Notes: a model not told the origin generated them from the sequence alone. DNA of 64,000 nt from Lachnospiraceae bacterium (GCA_011959925.1 BLMD01000235.1:1-64000); one strand, 5' to 3'. Positions 17,654 to 25,958 are shown, counted from the first letter of the stretch. Translations and numbers: made by a program.

Positions 17654-19345
17654 ATGTTACAAAATTTATATGTCAAAAACCTTGCGTTGATCGATGAAGC
17701 CGAAGTGGAATTTCAACCGGGGCTTAATATCATGACCGGAGAAACGGGAGCGGGAAAATCGATCATTATCGGTTCTGTCAGCCTTGCACTGGGAGGAAAG
17801 CTCCCGAAAGAAATGATCCGTAAGAACGCGCCGTACGGTTTTGTGGAGCTGACATTTTCCATTACGGATGAAAAATTAAAACAAACGCTTCAGACGATGG
17901 ATATTTTTTTGGAAGACGACTGCCTGATTTTAAGCAGAAGAATGACAAACGGAAGAAGCGTTTCAAAGATCAACGGAGAAAGCGTTCCCGCTTCCAAAGT
18001 AAAAGAAGTAGCGGGGCTTTTGATTGATATTCATGGACAGCATGAACATCAGTCGCTGCTGGTGAAGAAAAATCATCTGAATATCCTGGATGCGTATGCG
18101 AAAAACCGTCTGCAGAAAGAAAAGGATCTGTTAAAAGATGCGTTTGAAATTTATAAAAAATGCAAAAAAGAGCTGGAAGAAGCAAGCCTTGACGCCGCGG
18201 AACGGGAACGGGAAATTTCTTTTCTGGAATATGAAATAAACGAAATAGAAGAAGCGGCGCTGCTTAGCGGCGAAGACGATCAGCTGGAGGCGGATTATCG
18301 GAGGCTGCTGCACGGGCAGAAGATCATGGAAGCCGTTTCCGGCGCATATGAAAAGACAAGCGAAGGGTTTGGGTCTGCGACAGAACAGATTTCTCATGCG
18401 CTGAAAAATTTGTCGGGCGTATCCGAGTATGATGAAACGTTAGCGGGGTTTGAGAACCAGTTAACGGAAATTGACAATCTTTTGAATGATTTTAACCGGG
18501 AAATCGCAGACTATATTTCAGATACGTCTTTTGACGAAGAGACGTTTGCAGAAACGGAACGGCGCCTGGATCTGGTCAACCATTTGAAGGCGAAATACGG
18601 ATCTACGGTCGATGAAATATTAAAAGAATGCGGCAGGAAAAAAGAGCGCCTGGAAAAGCTTGCCGATTATGACGCTTATCTGAATCGCCTGCAGCAGGAA
18701 TTTAAAACGAGCGAACAGGAAGTGAAACGGTACTCGGATCTTGTTTCGGACATTCGAAAAGAAGCTGCCGGTGAGCTGACACAGGCCATCATCAGCCAGC
18801 TGAAAGATTTGAATTTTCCGGATGTTTCCTTTTCCATGGATTTTAAAAAAATGGATCGTTTTACGGCAAACGGCTATGACGACGCCGAATTTCTGATTTC
18901 TGCAAATCCCGGGGAACCGCAGAAATCATTGGAAAAAATTGCCTCGGGCGGAGAGCTTTCCAGAATTATGCTGGCAATGAAATCCGTTCTGGCGGATACG
19001 GATGCGGTCGGCACGCTGATCTTTGATGAAATTGATACCGGAATCAGCGGAAGAACGGCGCAGATGGTGTCGGAAAAAATGAATGCGCTCGGCAGAAGCC
19101 ATCAGATCATATGCATCACGCATCTGCCGCAGATTGCAGCTATGGCGGACAGCCATTATGTCATTGAAAAATCGGTAGAAAACCAGACGACGATATCGAC
19201 AATCCGTCCGCTTTCCCAACAGGAAAGCATCGGAGAGCTTGCCCGGATGTTAGGCGGCGTAAAAATTACGGATACCGTATACAAAAGTGCAGAGGAAATG
19301 AAAGAATTGGCAGCAAATACAAAAAAAACATTGGGTGAACGATAG
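17654..19345 (+). CDS. recN: DNA repair protein RecN
   Basis: A 563-residue SMC-like ATPase acting early in double-strand break repair. Walker A GETGAGKS (residues 29-36), an internal coiled coil (about 150-370), then the signature SGGELSRIMLAMK, the Walker B LIFDEIDTGISG and a switch HLPQIAAMAD. The start is ATG 17654 with AAAGGAG just upstream; the longer frame overlaps argR. A terminator follows at 19361. Confidence 0.95.
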   Translation: MLQNLYVKNLALIDEAEVEFQPGLNIMTGETGAGKSIIIGSVSLALGGKLPKEMIRKNAPYGFVELTFSITDEKLKQTLQTMDIFLEDDCLILSRRMTNGRSVSKINGESVPASKVKEVAGLLIDIHGQHEHQSLLVKKNHLNILDAYAKNRLQKEKDLLKDAFEIYKKCKKELEEASLDAAEREREISFLEYEINEIEEAALLSGEDDQLEADYRRLLHGQKIMEAVSGAYEKTSEGFGSATEQISHALKNLSGVSEYDETLAGFENQLTEIDNLLNDFNREIADYISDTSFDEETFAETERRLDLVNHLKAKYGSTVDEILKECGRKKERLEKLADYDAYLNRLQQEFKTSEQEVKRYSDLVSDIRKEAAGELTQAIISQLKDLNFPDVSFSMDFKKMDRFTANGYDDAEFLISANPGEPQKSLEKIASGGELSRIMLAMKSVLADTDAVGTLIFDEIDTGISGRTAQMVSEKMNALGRSHQIICITHLPQIAAMADSHYVIEKSVENQTTISTIRPLSQQESIGELARMLGGVKITDTVYKSAEEMKELAANTKKTLGER

Positions 19346-19360
19346 AAATTCGTACATACT

Positions 19361-19395
19361 AAGAGGGATACAAACGACTTGTATCCTTCTTTTTT
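19361..19395 (+). terminator. Rho-independent terminator after recN
   Basis: GGATACAA (19366-19373) and TTGTATCC (19379-19386) form a perfect 8-bp stem with a 5-base loop, then TTCTTTTTT. It separates recN from spoIVB. Confidence 0.8.
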
Positions 19396-19515
19396 GCATG
19401 CAAATCATGCAAATGCTGAAAAACTGCCGTCCGCCGGCTTTTTTTCTGTCTGAGTTTCGAAGCAGAGAAAGCGGCGCATTCTGTCGGTATTTTTTACGGA
19501 AAGGGGTTTTATCAA

Positions 19516-20745
19516 ATGTGTTATCATAAATTTCAAAGGCACAGGAAACGATGGTTTCTTGCGTCTTTTGCCTGTTTTTTGCTATTTGCGGCAAACCTGC
19601 TGTATGATTCCATACCGGATGAAATCTATGCGGTGTACGGGGAAGACGATCACGTCGAATTTCCCGTTCCGGTTACGGTGGAAAAGAAAGAATCCAGCGT
19701 TCCGGTATTTCGGGATCACACGCAGGCCAAGCAAACCAGTTACATTGGGCAGGAATATCTTCTGACCTGTAAATTTTTAAATCTGATTCCTGTAAAAGAA
19801 GTGTCCGTACATGTAGTGGCGAAAGATTATGTTATGCCTTCCGGAAAGCCGATCGGCATCTATACGAAAACCAGCGGCATTTTGATTATCGGAACCGGGA
19901 AAGTAACGGCGTCGGACGGATTAAATTACGAACCTGCCGATCAGATTGTTCAGGGCGGAGATTATATTCTGACCGTAAACGGAACCGAGGTTTCCGAAAA
20001 AGAAGAATTGGTCGATCTGGTGAACGCATCCGGCGGCAATCCGGTTGTGCTCGGGATTCTGCGTGATAACGAAACGATAGAGGTTAAGATAGAGCCGATC
20101 CCGTTAAAAGACGGTACGTATAAGCTCGGCATCTGGGTCAGAGACGATATGGCGGGCGTGGGTACGATGACTTATATCAGACAGAATCTGGAATTCGGGG
20201 CTCTTGGGCATCCGGTCAGCGACGGCGATACGGGAAGCATGATCCGGCTGGCGGAGGGAGCCGTTTATGATACCGATATTGTAGGAATTGTCAAAGGCAA
20301 GGACGGTACGCCCGGAGAACTGACGGGGGTCATCAATTATAAAGAAGAATACTGCCTTGGGACGATCCGGGAAAATACCAAAACAGGGATTTACGGAACA
20401 CTGAACCGGATTCCGGGGGAGATGGAAGACGCCTATGTAGAAGTGGGAATGAAGCAGGAGATTCATACGGGCGAGGCGTATATTTGTTCTGCTTTGGACG
20501 GCGACCTCCGGCAGTACCGGATTGAAATTGACGAGATTGACTTCAATCATCAGGAAGAAAATAAAGGCATTTTATTTCATGTAACCGATGAAAAGCTGCT
20601 GCATGAAACGGGCGGAATTGTGCAGGGCATGAGCGGAAGCCCGATTTTGCAGGATGGGAAAATTATCGGGGCGGTGACGCATGTGTTTATATCAGACGCT
20701 ACGAAAGGGTACGGGGTGTTTATTGAGAAGATGATGGAGCATTAG
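19516..20745 (+). CDS. spoIVB: SpoIVB serine peptidase (sigma-K checkpoint)
   Basis: A 409-residue forespore-secreted protease that triggers pro-sigma-K processing in the mother cell, so the organism is very likely a spore former. One N-terminal membrane anchor (about residues 13-30) is followed by a PDZ domain (about 110-200, NYEPADQIVQGGDYILTVNG) and the S55 peptidase domain with His232 in GALGHPVSD and Ser375 in GMSGSPILQ. The start ATG 19516 has AAGGGG upstream. In most Clostridia spo0A comes next; here a convergent LysR gene follows. Confidence 0.94.
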   Translation: MCYHKFQRHRKRWFLASFACFLLFAANLLYDSIPDEIYAVYGEDDHVEFPVPVTVEKKESSVPVFRDHTQAKQTSYIGQEYLLTCKFLNLIPVKEVSVHVVAKDYVMPSGKPIGIYTKTSGILIIGTGKVTASDGLNYEPADQIVQGGDYILTVNGTEVSEKEELVDLVNASGGNPVVLGILRDNETIEVKIEPIPLKDGTYKLGIWVRDDMAGVGTMTYIRQNLEFGALGHPVSDGDTGSMIRLAEGAVYDTDIVGIVKGKDGTPGELTGVINYKEEYCLGTIRENTKTGIYGTLNRIPGEMEDAYVEVGMKQEIHTGEAYICSALDGDLRQYRIEIDEIDFNHQEENKGILFHVTDEKLLHETGGIVQGMSGSPILQDGKIIGAVTHVFISDATKGYGVFIEKMMEH

Positions 20746-20762
20746 AGGCTGTGCAGACAGAG

Positions 20763-20812
20763 ACAGAAAAGAACGTAACTGGGAGTTTGAAAACGGTTGC
20801 GTTCTTTTCTGT
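20763..20812. terminator. Bidirectional terminator between spoIVB and lysR-type gene
   Basis: A 17-bp stem runs from 20763 to 20779 and from 20796 to 20812 (ACAGAAAAGAACG pairs with CGTTCTTTTCTGT, one mismatch near the loop). The A/T-rich arms give T-runs in both directions, fitting the convergent genes. Confidence 0.75.
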
Positions 20813-20818
20813 TCTGAT

Positions 20819-21712
20819 TTAAATTATATGCAAAGTTTCCTGCATCATCCATAAAAATTTTTCGGCAGGTTTGGAAAAGACCTGATATTTTTTCCAGATC
20901 ATATACATTTCAATTTCAAGGGTGGGCGATAAGGGCCGGAAGCAGAGTTTGCTGTCGCCGGAGGTATTGATGATTTTATCAAAGCAAATAGCATATCCCA
21001 ATCCTTCTTCCACGAGCTTGGAGGCATTGAACAGAAGATTATATGTCATAGTAATGTCCAGTTCCGAGAGGCGGCGCTTCATCCAACGAGAGATTCTTCC
21101 GCCCTCTGCTTCCTGCTGTGAAATCAGTAATGGCTGGTCCCACAGATCCTCCGGGGAGACAGATTCTTTTTCTGCCAGGGGGGAGTCCTTTGGCATCAGC
21201 GCGCCCCAGATATCCTTTGATGGGAGCTTTAATGATTCATATTTGGCGGAATCCGGCGTTCCAAATATTATCCCAAAATCAATTAGTCCTTTATCAAGCT
21301 GTTCTCTGACAAAAACAGAATTCCCGCTGGAAATATGGTAATGGATTCCCGGATAAAGCTTTTTTAAATTTCCGGCAGCTTTTGCCAGCAGGCGCATCCC
21401 ATCTGTCTCACCCGCGCCAATATAGACATCCCCGATCACAACATGGTCGGAGCAGGTAATCTCATTCTCTGTTTTCTTTACCAGATCCAGGATTTCTTCC
21501 GCACGTTTCCTGAGAATCATTCCTTCTTCCGTCAGCGTAACCTTGCGGGAACCCTTTGTGCCGCGGATCAGCAGTTGTTTTCCAAGCTCCTCTTCCATAT
21601 TTTTAATCTGCGTGGACAGTGTGGGCTGGGAGAGATGAAGAGACTCGGCGGCCCGTATGATGCTCTGTTCTCTAGCGATGGTAAGAAAATATTGCAGTAC
21701 CCGTATTTCCAT
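20819..21712 (-). CDS. LysR-family transcriptional regulator
   Basis: A 297-residue LTTR with the N-terminal winged helix (residues 1-60; IRAAESLHLSQPTLSTQIKN) and a periplasmic-binding-protein-like effector domain (about 90-290). The start has an AAGGAGG site on the minus strand. It is divergent from the CMD-cupin segment. A T-N11-A palindrome overlaps its own -35 region and lies upstream of the rightward promoter, which suggests autorepression and control of the divergent genes. The effector is unknown. Confidence 0.9.
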   Translation of the reverse strand: MEIRVLQYFLTIAREQSIIRAAESLHLSQPTLSTQIKNMEEELGKQLLIRGTKGSRKVTLTEEGMILRKRAEEILDLVKKTENEITCSDHVVIGDVYIGAGETDGMRLLAKAAGNLKKLYPGIHYHISSGNSVFVREQLDKGLIDFGIIFGTPDSAKYESLKLPSKDIWGALMPKDSPLAEKESVSPEDLWDQPLLISQQEAEGGRISRWMKRRLSELDITMTYNLLFNASKLVEEGLGYAICFDKIINTSGDSKLCFRPLSPTLEIEMYMIWKKYQVFSKPAEKFLWMMQETLHII

Positions 21713-21829
21713 ATTTACGCTCCTCCTTATTGTTCTGGTCTGTTTACACCGCTGGTTTTCTCTTTAAAAGGAAGCTTTGCCTGAGGATACCTCTATGCCA
21801 TTCGGCAATAGCAAAAAAACCCAAAATAC

Positions 21830-21858
21830 ATCCTAACACGAATTTCGATAGGCTTCAA
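21830..21858 (-). promoter_or_regulatory. Promoter of the LysR-type gene
   Basis: On the minus strand, TTGAAG (complement of 21853-21858), 17 bp, TAGGAT (complement of 21830-21835). The -35 lies inside the LysR box at 21848-21862. Confidence 0.5.
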
Positions 21859-21862
21859 CTAT
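21848..21862. promoter_or_regulatory. LysR-type operator, ATAG-N7-CTAT (T-N11-A)
   Basis: ATAG (21848-21851) and CTAT (21859-21862) form the dyad with seven bases between, which contains the classic T-N11-A core of LTTR binding sites. It is in the divergent region between lysR and the CMD-cupin segment. Confidence 0.6.
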
Positions 21863-21871
21863 GAAAATGGA

Positions 21872-21900
21872 TTGTATATAAATATTTGCTATTTTATTTA
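21872..21900 (+). promoter_or_regulatory. Rightward promoter divergent from lysR
   Basis: TTGTAT (21872-21877), 17 bp, TATTTA (21895-21900), downstream of the LysR box at the distance expected for LTTR activation. A strong AGGAGGTGG site follows at about 21932-21940 before an ATG at 21946. Confidence 0.5.
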
Positions 21901-21945
21901 TACAGGTTTATATTGGAACTATCAAAAACATCAGGAGGTGGTAAC

Positions 21946-22291
21946 ATGATGGCCATAGGAAGCCGGGAAGCTGTAATACAGAACCTGGAAGATGCCGGAT
22001 GTGAGCCTGGATGACCAGTTTGCTACGCTTTGGGCATCCTGGGTATTCCGGGATAACTATCATCATTTACATACTTTTATATGGAAAATAAGAATAGCAG
22101 AACAGAAGCTGGAAATGAAAAACAGAAGGATACTGGTTTATCTGAACATGACCGTTGTTTTTACAATAATGTTCATCCAGACAAACGTATATGCGGCAGA
22201 TGCGGATGACAATGCGTTTTATATGGGCGTGGGAGACAGGCAGATAAAAGTCCGAATTTTAGAAAATGATATGAAGCATAAGGAGGAAAAA
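21946..22291 (+). pseudogene. Decayed leader region: small ORF remnant plus signal-peptide remnant
   Basis: A good ribosome site (AGGAGGTGG) precedes ATG 21946, but that frame stops after 22 codons (ending DAGCEPG). Another frame then stays open from about 21992 and encodes a signal-peptide-like stretch (about 22111-22200: MKNRRILVYL, hydrophobic core, VYAADA). A fragment GDRQIKVRILEND follows, reminiscent of the start of cyclophilin-like fold proteins, and then runs in frame into the CMD-cupin gene. I read this as two or more decayed genes joined by deletions. The identity of the 22-codon ORF is unknown. Confidence 0.45.
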
Positions 22292-23050
22292 ATGGCAGTA
22301 AAACAAACCGCAGGCAGAGATGCCTTGGGCGAATTTGCCCCGAAATTTGCACAGTTAAATGATGATGTATTATTTGGAGAAGTATGGAGCAGGGAAGATA
22401 AGCTTTCTTTGAGGGATCGTTCGTTGGTGACAGTGGTTTCCCTGATGGCTCAGGGGCTTGTGGATTCTTCTTTTCAGTTCCATCTGGCCAGTGCGAAACA
22501 AAATGGAATTACCAGAACAGAAATCGCGGAGATACTGACCCATGCGGCTTTTTATGCCGGATGGCCAAAGGCATGGGCAGCATTTCGGATAGCGAAGGAA
22601 GTCTGGGCAGAAGAATGTTCCGAATCGGATGCGAAGTCCGCACATGCAGCCTCCATGCTGTTTCCCATAGGAAAGCCCAATGATGCGTTTGCACAGTATT
22701 TTATTGGGCAGAGCTATCTGGCTCCCATTTCTGCCGATCAGGTTGGGATTTTTAATGTGACCTTTGAACCCGGCTGCCGCAACAACTGGCATATCCATCA
22801 TGCAAAGAGTGGGGGAGGACAGATTCTGATTTGTATCAGTGGCCGGGGGTATTATCAGGAGTGGGGGAAAAAAGCGCAGGAATTACTTCCCGGCGATGTG
22901 GTGAATATTCCGGCAGGCGTAAAACACTGGCACGGGGCGACGCCTTACAGCTGGTTTTCTCATTTGGCTGTTGAGGTTCCTGCAGAAGAAGGTTCCAATG
23001 AATGGCTGGAACCGGTGGATGAGGACGCTTACATGCGTGCATTGTGCTGA
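22292..23050 (+). CDS. Carboxymuconolactone decarboxylase-like / cupin fusion protein
   Basis: A 252-residue two-domain protein. Residues 1-110 form a CMD/AhpD-like helical domain (LRDRSLVTVVSLMAQGL, FHLASAKQNGITRTEIAEIL, AAFYAGWPKAWAAF); no CxxC redox pair is present, so a peroxidase role is doubtful. Residues 140-245 form a cupin barrel with HIHH, GRGYYQEWG and PGDVVNIPAGVKHWHG, likely binding a metal. The start is ATG 22292 after AGGAGG (22281-22286); an upstream in-frame extension is the decayed leader. It may act on small aromatic or quinone-type compounds under LysR control, but the substrate is unknown. A strong terminator follows. Confidence 0.8.
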   Translation: MAVKQTAGRDALGEFAPKFAQLNDDVLFGEVWSREDKLSLRDRSLVTVVSLMAQGLVDSSFQFHLASAKQNGITRTEIAEILTHAAFYAGWPKAWAAFRIAKEVWAEECSESDAKSAHAASMLFPIGKPNDAFAQYFIGQSYLAPISADQVGIFNVTFEPGCRNNWHIHHAKSGGGQILICISGRGYYQEWGKKAQELLPGDVVNIPAGVKHWHGATPYSWFSHLAVEVPAEEGSNEWLEPVDEDAYMRALC

Positions 23051-23105
23051 AAATGAAAGTATGTAAAATTGGTTGTTTCAGAACAGGAAATACTTCAAAT
23101 TGCTG

Positions 23106-23167
23106 AAAATACCAGTTTGGCGTGAGTGACAGATAGAATTCTGCTGTTTATGTCAAACTGGTATTTT
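23106..23167 (+). terminator. Terminator after the CMD-cupin gene
   Basis: A perfect 14-bp stem AAAATACCAGTTTG (23106-23119) / CAAACTGGTATTTT (23154-23167) with a 34-base loop; the 3' arm itself supplies the T-run. Confidence 0.7.
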
Positions 23168-23321
23168 GTGTGGACGGATGTTTTTATGAACAGGTGATAA
23201 ATAGATGAGAAATACATTAAATATATATAGAAAACTCCTATTCAAATACATAAAAAGAGCTTTGAATTGGTCCGTGCAGGGGTATGGTATACGGATCATA
23301 TCACTGCGGAAGATCCTGAAA

Positions 23322-23471
23322 GGAATTTTCTGGTGGGGAGGACTTACTGCTGCAGTTTCCCTGGCCAGAAAAAAGAAGAGAAAAAACAGTTTTCAGAGGG
23401 TGAACCGGATGTTCGGGGTAGTTTTAAACCTGTTCGGAGTCCTTGTCTTTATCAGGGCATTTCCGATATAA
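23322..23471 (+). pseudogene. LysE-family exporter remnant (C-terminal fragment)
   Basis: The last about 48 codons of the frame ending at 23471 read WWGGLTAAVSLARKKKR, then FQRVNRMFGVVLNLFGVL and VFIRAF. This is the pattern of the final two helices of LysE/RhtB amino-acid exporters (short basic loop, R-x-x-N-R-x-x-G, terminal helix). The preceding roughly 40 codons back to 23205 do not look like LysE, and the first four helices are gone. It is therefore a broken gene. It cannot be a working transporter at this length. Confidence 0.55.
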
Positions 23472-23525
23472 AACGTTAAAATAGAAAGAGGAGCAGATAT
23501 CCCAAATGGAGTAGAGAAGGCTGTA

Positions 23526-23600
23526 ATGAATATGAAGGTACAGGTTGGCGATGCAGTATTTTCAGCCGCATTAGAAGAAAATGGGGCAGTAGCTTCGCGG
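23526..23600 (+). pseudogene. Cyclophilin-like fold protein remnant (N-terminal fragment)
   Basis: From ATG 23526, about 22 codons read [20 protein letters not shown], the typical first strand pair of small cyclophilin-like fold proteins found beside AhpD/flavodoxin genes in Clostridia. The frame then switches without a stop into MalY/PatB-type sequence, so the gene has been fused to a neighbour by deletion. Confidence 0.5.
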
Positions 23601-23896
23601 GCAACGGAGTATTTGATCTTTGCGAATCAATTTTTCTGTACAGGAGTGGTTCCGGCCATTTCCAGTATGGTACGCAAGCTGACCACAGTGGGGGAAAATG
23701 TGCTGGTACAGACACCGGTTTACAATATTTTCTTCAATTCCATTGTGAATAACGGAAGAAACCGCCTACAAAGGCATTTAATCTGGCTGGCATCCAGACA
23801 GCCGCGGTATGTATTCCAGATTCAAATTTGCGGCACAAAGTCTGGCGTGGATTCATTCAAAATCTTGATGCAGATATAGCCGCTACAATATTCTGA
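23601..23896 (+). pseudogene. MalY/PatB-type aminotransferase (cystathionine beta-lyase) remnant
   Basis: Two colinear fragments of a fold-type I PLP enzyme are visible. The first (about 23601-23762) reads [33 protein letters not shown] and NNGR, matching MalY/PatB. The second is in another frame (about 23765-23896) and reads [27 protein letters not shown] and a TGA stop; the lysine here matches the PLP lysine region of the family. About a hundred codons between them and both ends are missing. It is clearly non-functional as an enzyme. Confidence 0.7.
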
Positions 23897-24033
23897 AATA
23901 CTCATAGTGAAATTGTGGATAAGTTAGAAATTAAGCTGTCAGAATGACATCAGATAAAATATTGAATTACTGCCTTGAAACTATTGAGGGGACAGCCTTA
24001 GTTCAAGGAAATCATTTACGCATAGGCAGCAGG

Positions 24034-24063
24034 CGGCAGAGGGTAAAAGCTCTGCTGCTTTTT
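24034..24063 (+). terminator. Terminator-like hairpin after the MalY remnant
   Basis: CGGCAGAG (24034-24041) pairs with CTCTGCTG (24050-24057; one G-U) and is followed by CTTTTT. It probably ended the original operon. The rest of 23897-24033 shows nothing I can name. Confidence 0.6.
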
Positions 24064-24134
24064 GATTTCATCATGCGGTGATAAGAAAAGCGGAATTGCA
24101 ATTTTAATCGGTAGATTTTTACATATATATCATT

Positions 24135-24140
24135 TATAAT
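24135..24140 (+). promoter_or_regulatory. Possible -10 element for the DUF1349 gene
   Basis: TATAAT sits 30 bp before the start at 24171 in very A/T-rich DNA, with AAGGAGGAAG just before the start codon. No clear -35 was found. Confidence 0.35.
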
Positions 24141-24170
24141 TTATGAAATCAAATTAAGGAGGAAGATTTA

Positions 24171-24770
24171 ATGGATATGACAAGATTTGAGTGGACGCGA
24201 GAACCACAGAAGTATCATGTGGACAATGAAAGAGTGGAGATTGTTACAGAACCGCACACTGATTTGTGGCAAAGAACTTATTACCATTTTCAAAATGATA
24301 CTGCGCCGGTGTTTCAAATGGAAACGGATGAAAATTATTTCAGTTTTGTTGTAAAAACCGATGTTTCAGAAAGCCGCCGCCGATTTGACCAATGCGGTAT
24401 TGTTATGTATTTAGACAGTGAAAATTGGCTGAAAGGATCCATTGAATATGAGAATGAAGAGTTCCAGCATTTAGGCAGTGTCGTAACAAATGGAGGATTT
24501 TCCGACTGGGCTACCGCTGTCATTCCTTCCTTTGTCAAAACTATGTGGTATCGCTTTAGCCGCCGTGAAGATGATTATTGTATAGAATGTTCTGAAGATG
24601 GCGTGAAATTTAATCAAATGCGTATTTGCCATATGAAGAAAGGACGTGGTAAAATCAAGTTTGGCATCTATGCCTGTTCACCGGAAGATTCTTCTTTCAA
24701 AGCTGTGTTTACGGATATGAAGCTGATGGAATGTCAATGGAAGGCTCATAACGGTCAGCAGCCAGATTAA
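24171..24770 (+). CDS. DUF1349 domain protein (concanavalin-like beta-sandwich)
   Basis: A 199-residue cytosolic protein of the DUF1349/YesU-like family. Typical strands are present: FEWTREP at the start, FSFVVKTDV, FDQCGIVMYLDSENWLKGSIEYE, GGFSDWAT, MWYRFSRREDDYCIECSEDG and IKFGIYACSPE. Proteins of this family are small carbohydrate-like beta-sandwich proteins of unknown activity. It is monocistronic: a terminator hairpin lies before and another after it. The length is typical for the family, and nothing suggests damage even though its neighbours are pseudogenes. Confidence 0.8.
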   Translation: MDMTRFEWTREPQKYHVDNERVEIVTEPHTDLWQRTYYHFQNDTAPVFQMETDENYFSFVVKTDVSESRRRFDQCGIVMYLDSENWLKGSIEYENEEFQHLGSVVTNGGFSDWATAVIPSFVKTMWYRFSRREDDYCIECSEDGVKFNQMRICHMKKGRGKIKFGIYACSPEDSSFKAVFTDMKLMECQWKAHNGQQPD

Positions 24771-24809
24771 AGATATATTTTCTTTCGATAAAATATAGAC
24801 AGAAATTTT

Positions 24810-24850
24810 AGCGGCAGCGTCCGATGAAGCGGGAGCTGCCGCTTTACTTT
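24810..24850 (+). terminator. Terminator after the DUF1349 gene
   Basis: A perfect 9-bp stem AGCGGCAGC (24810-24818) / GCTGCCGCT (24834-24842) followed by a T-rich TTACTTTA. Confidence 0.7.
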
Positions 24851-24935
24851 ATGGACAGATGTCCGTATGTTCCTACTCATGATAGCGTATGCTGATAACA
24901 AATACAAGGAACAGATTAGGGAAGAGAGAAAAAGA

Positions 24936-25103
24936 AATCCGTTAATATCGCTTTCGATCAAGCAGTTTGCACTGCACAAAAAAATGGTTGGCAGCGTAAT
25001 AAGTATCGGAAACCCAGGTGCTCTGATCACCGTGCTGCCTAGTGTTTCCAATATCATTCTCAATAATTTTATCGGAATCTATAGTTTCGACGCAGTTGCG
25101 TCA
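24936..25103 (+). pseudogene. MATE-type multidrug efflux remnant
   Basis: Within an open frame 24867-25208, the stretch from ISLSIKQFALHKKM through VGSVISIGNPGALITVLPSV to SNIILNNFIGIYSFDAVA matches the start of the second half of MATE transporters (loop, then the seventh helix). Both flanks diverge: the upstream codons are non-family and the C-terminal 30 residues are unrelated. It is an isolated internal fragment of a roughly 450-residue transporter. Confidence 0.5.
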
Positions 25104-25211
25104 TACTTTTTAGCTGCATGTTGCTTATTGGGTACAAACCTGGCAGGCGTGTTTTTTCCTGATGCATCACGGATACATCAGGCAGTTTATCCCGGCAGTG
25201 AAGCGTAATGC

Positions 25212-25240
25212 TTGTGAAAACAAAAACATCCTGCTACAAT
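25212..25240 (+). promoter_or_regulatory. Promoter of the two-component operon
   Basis: TTGTGA (25212-25217), 17 bp, TACAAT (25235-25240), 35 bp before the response regulator start. Confidence 0.6.
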
Positions 25241-25274
25241 GAATGATGAAAAGCAGCAGGAAAGGCAGTAAAAA

Positions 25275-25958
25275 ATGAAAAAAATTATAATTGTTGAGGA
25301 TGATAAAGCATTGAACCATGGCATCTGCATGGCTTTAAAATCAAACGAATGTTCTTTTGTGTCATGCGAGACTATGAAAGAAGCAAAAGAGAAACTGGGA
25401 CAGAATATATGCGATCTTATGATCTTAGATGTCAATTTGCCGGATGGAAGCGGAATGGATCTCTTAATAGAAGTGAAAAGGAAATCCAGTATGCCTGTAA
25501 TTTTACTTACGGCAAACGATATGGAGACAGATATTGTGGCAGGATTGGAGTCGGGGGCAGACGATTATGTGACAAAACCTTTCAGCCTGGCAGTGCTGCG
25601 GGCAAGGGTAAACGCCAGGCTTCGGACAAAAAGTGAACAGACAGAAACGCAGATTCAAATAGATGATTTTTCCTTTGATTTTTCAAATATGAAATTTTAT
25701 AAAGGAAGTCTGGAAATCGAATTGAGTAAGACAGAGCAGAAATTGCTCAAACTGCTGGTAAATCATCCCCAGATTACAATGGAAAGAGGCAGGCTGATCG
25801 ACAGAATCTGGACGGATGGAGCCGATTATGTAGATGAAAATGCGCTTTCTGTCACGGTGAAGCGCCTGCGGGATAAGCTGGAGGATAATCCGGCAAAACC
25901 ACAGTATATCAAAACGGTCTACGGCATTGGTTACGTTTGGGCAGGTGAAGCCATATGA
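25275..25958 (+). CDS. OmpR-family response regulator
   Basis: A 227-residue regulator: receiver domain (1-118) with the acidic pair VEDD near residues 8-11, phospho-acceptor Asp52 in LMILDVNLPDGSG and Lys in VTKPFSL, then a winged-helix DNA-binding domain (about 128-225; ELSKTEQKLLKLLVNHP, YVDENALSVTVKRLRDKLE, IKTVYGIGYVW). Its stop overlaps the kinase start by four bases. It probably controls the ABC exporter 1 kb downstream through the direct repeat at 26915-26935, as in BceR/VanR-type antimicrobial-peptide modules. Confidence 0.92.
   Translation: MKKIIIVEDDKALNHGICMALKSNECSFVSCETMKEAKEKLGQNICDLMILDVNLPDGSGMDLLIEVKRKSSMPVILLTANDMETDIVAGLESGADDYVTKPFSLAVLRARVNARLRTKSEQTETQIQIDDFSFDFSNMKFYKGSLEIELSKTEQKLLKLLVNHPQITMERGRLIDRIWTDGADYVDENALSVTVKRLRDKLEDNPAKPQYIKTVYGIGYVWAGEAI

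Noticed and set aside
23205..23479. Two overlapping ORFs of 70-88 codons taken as new small genes
   Set aside because: One ends in LysE-type helices and the other is a shifted frame of the same DNA; better explained as a gene remnant.
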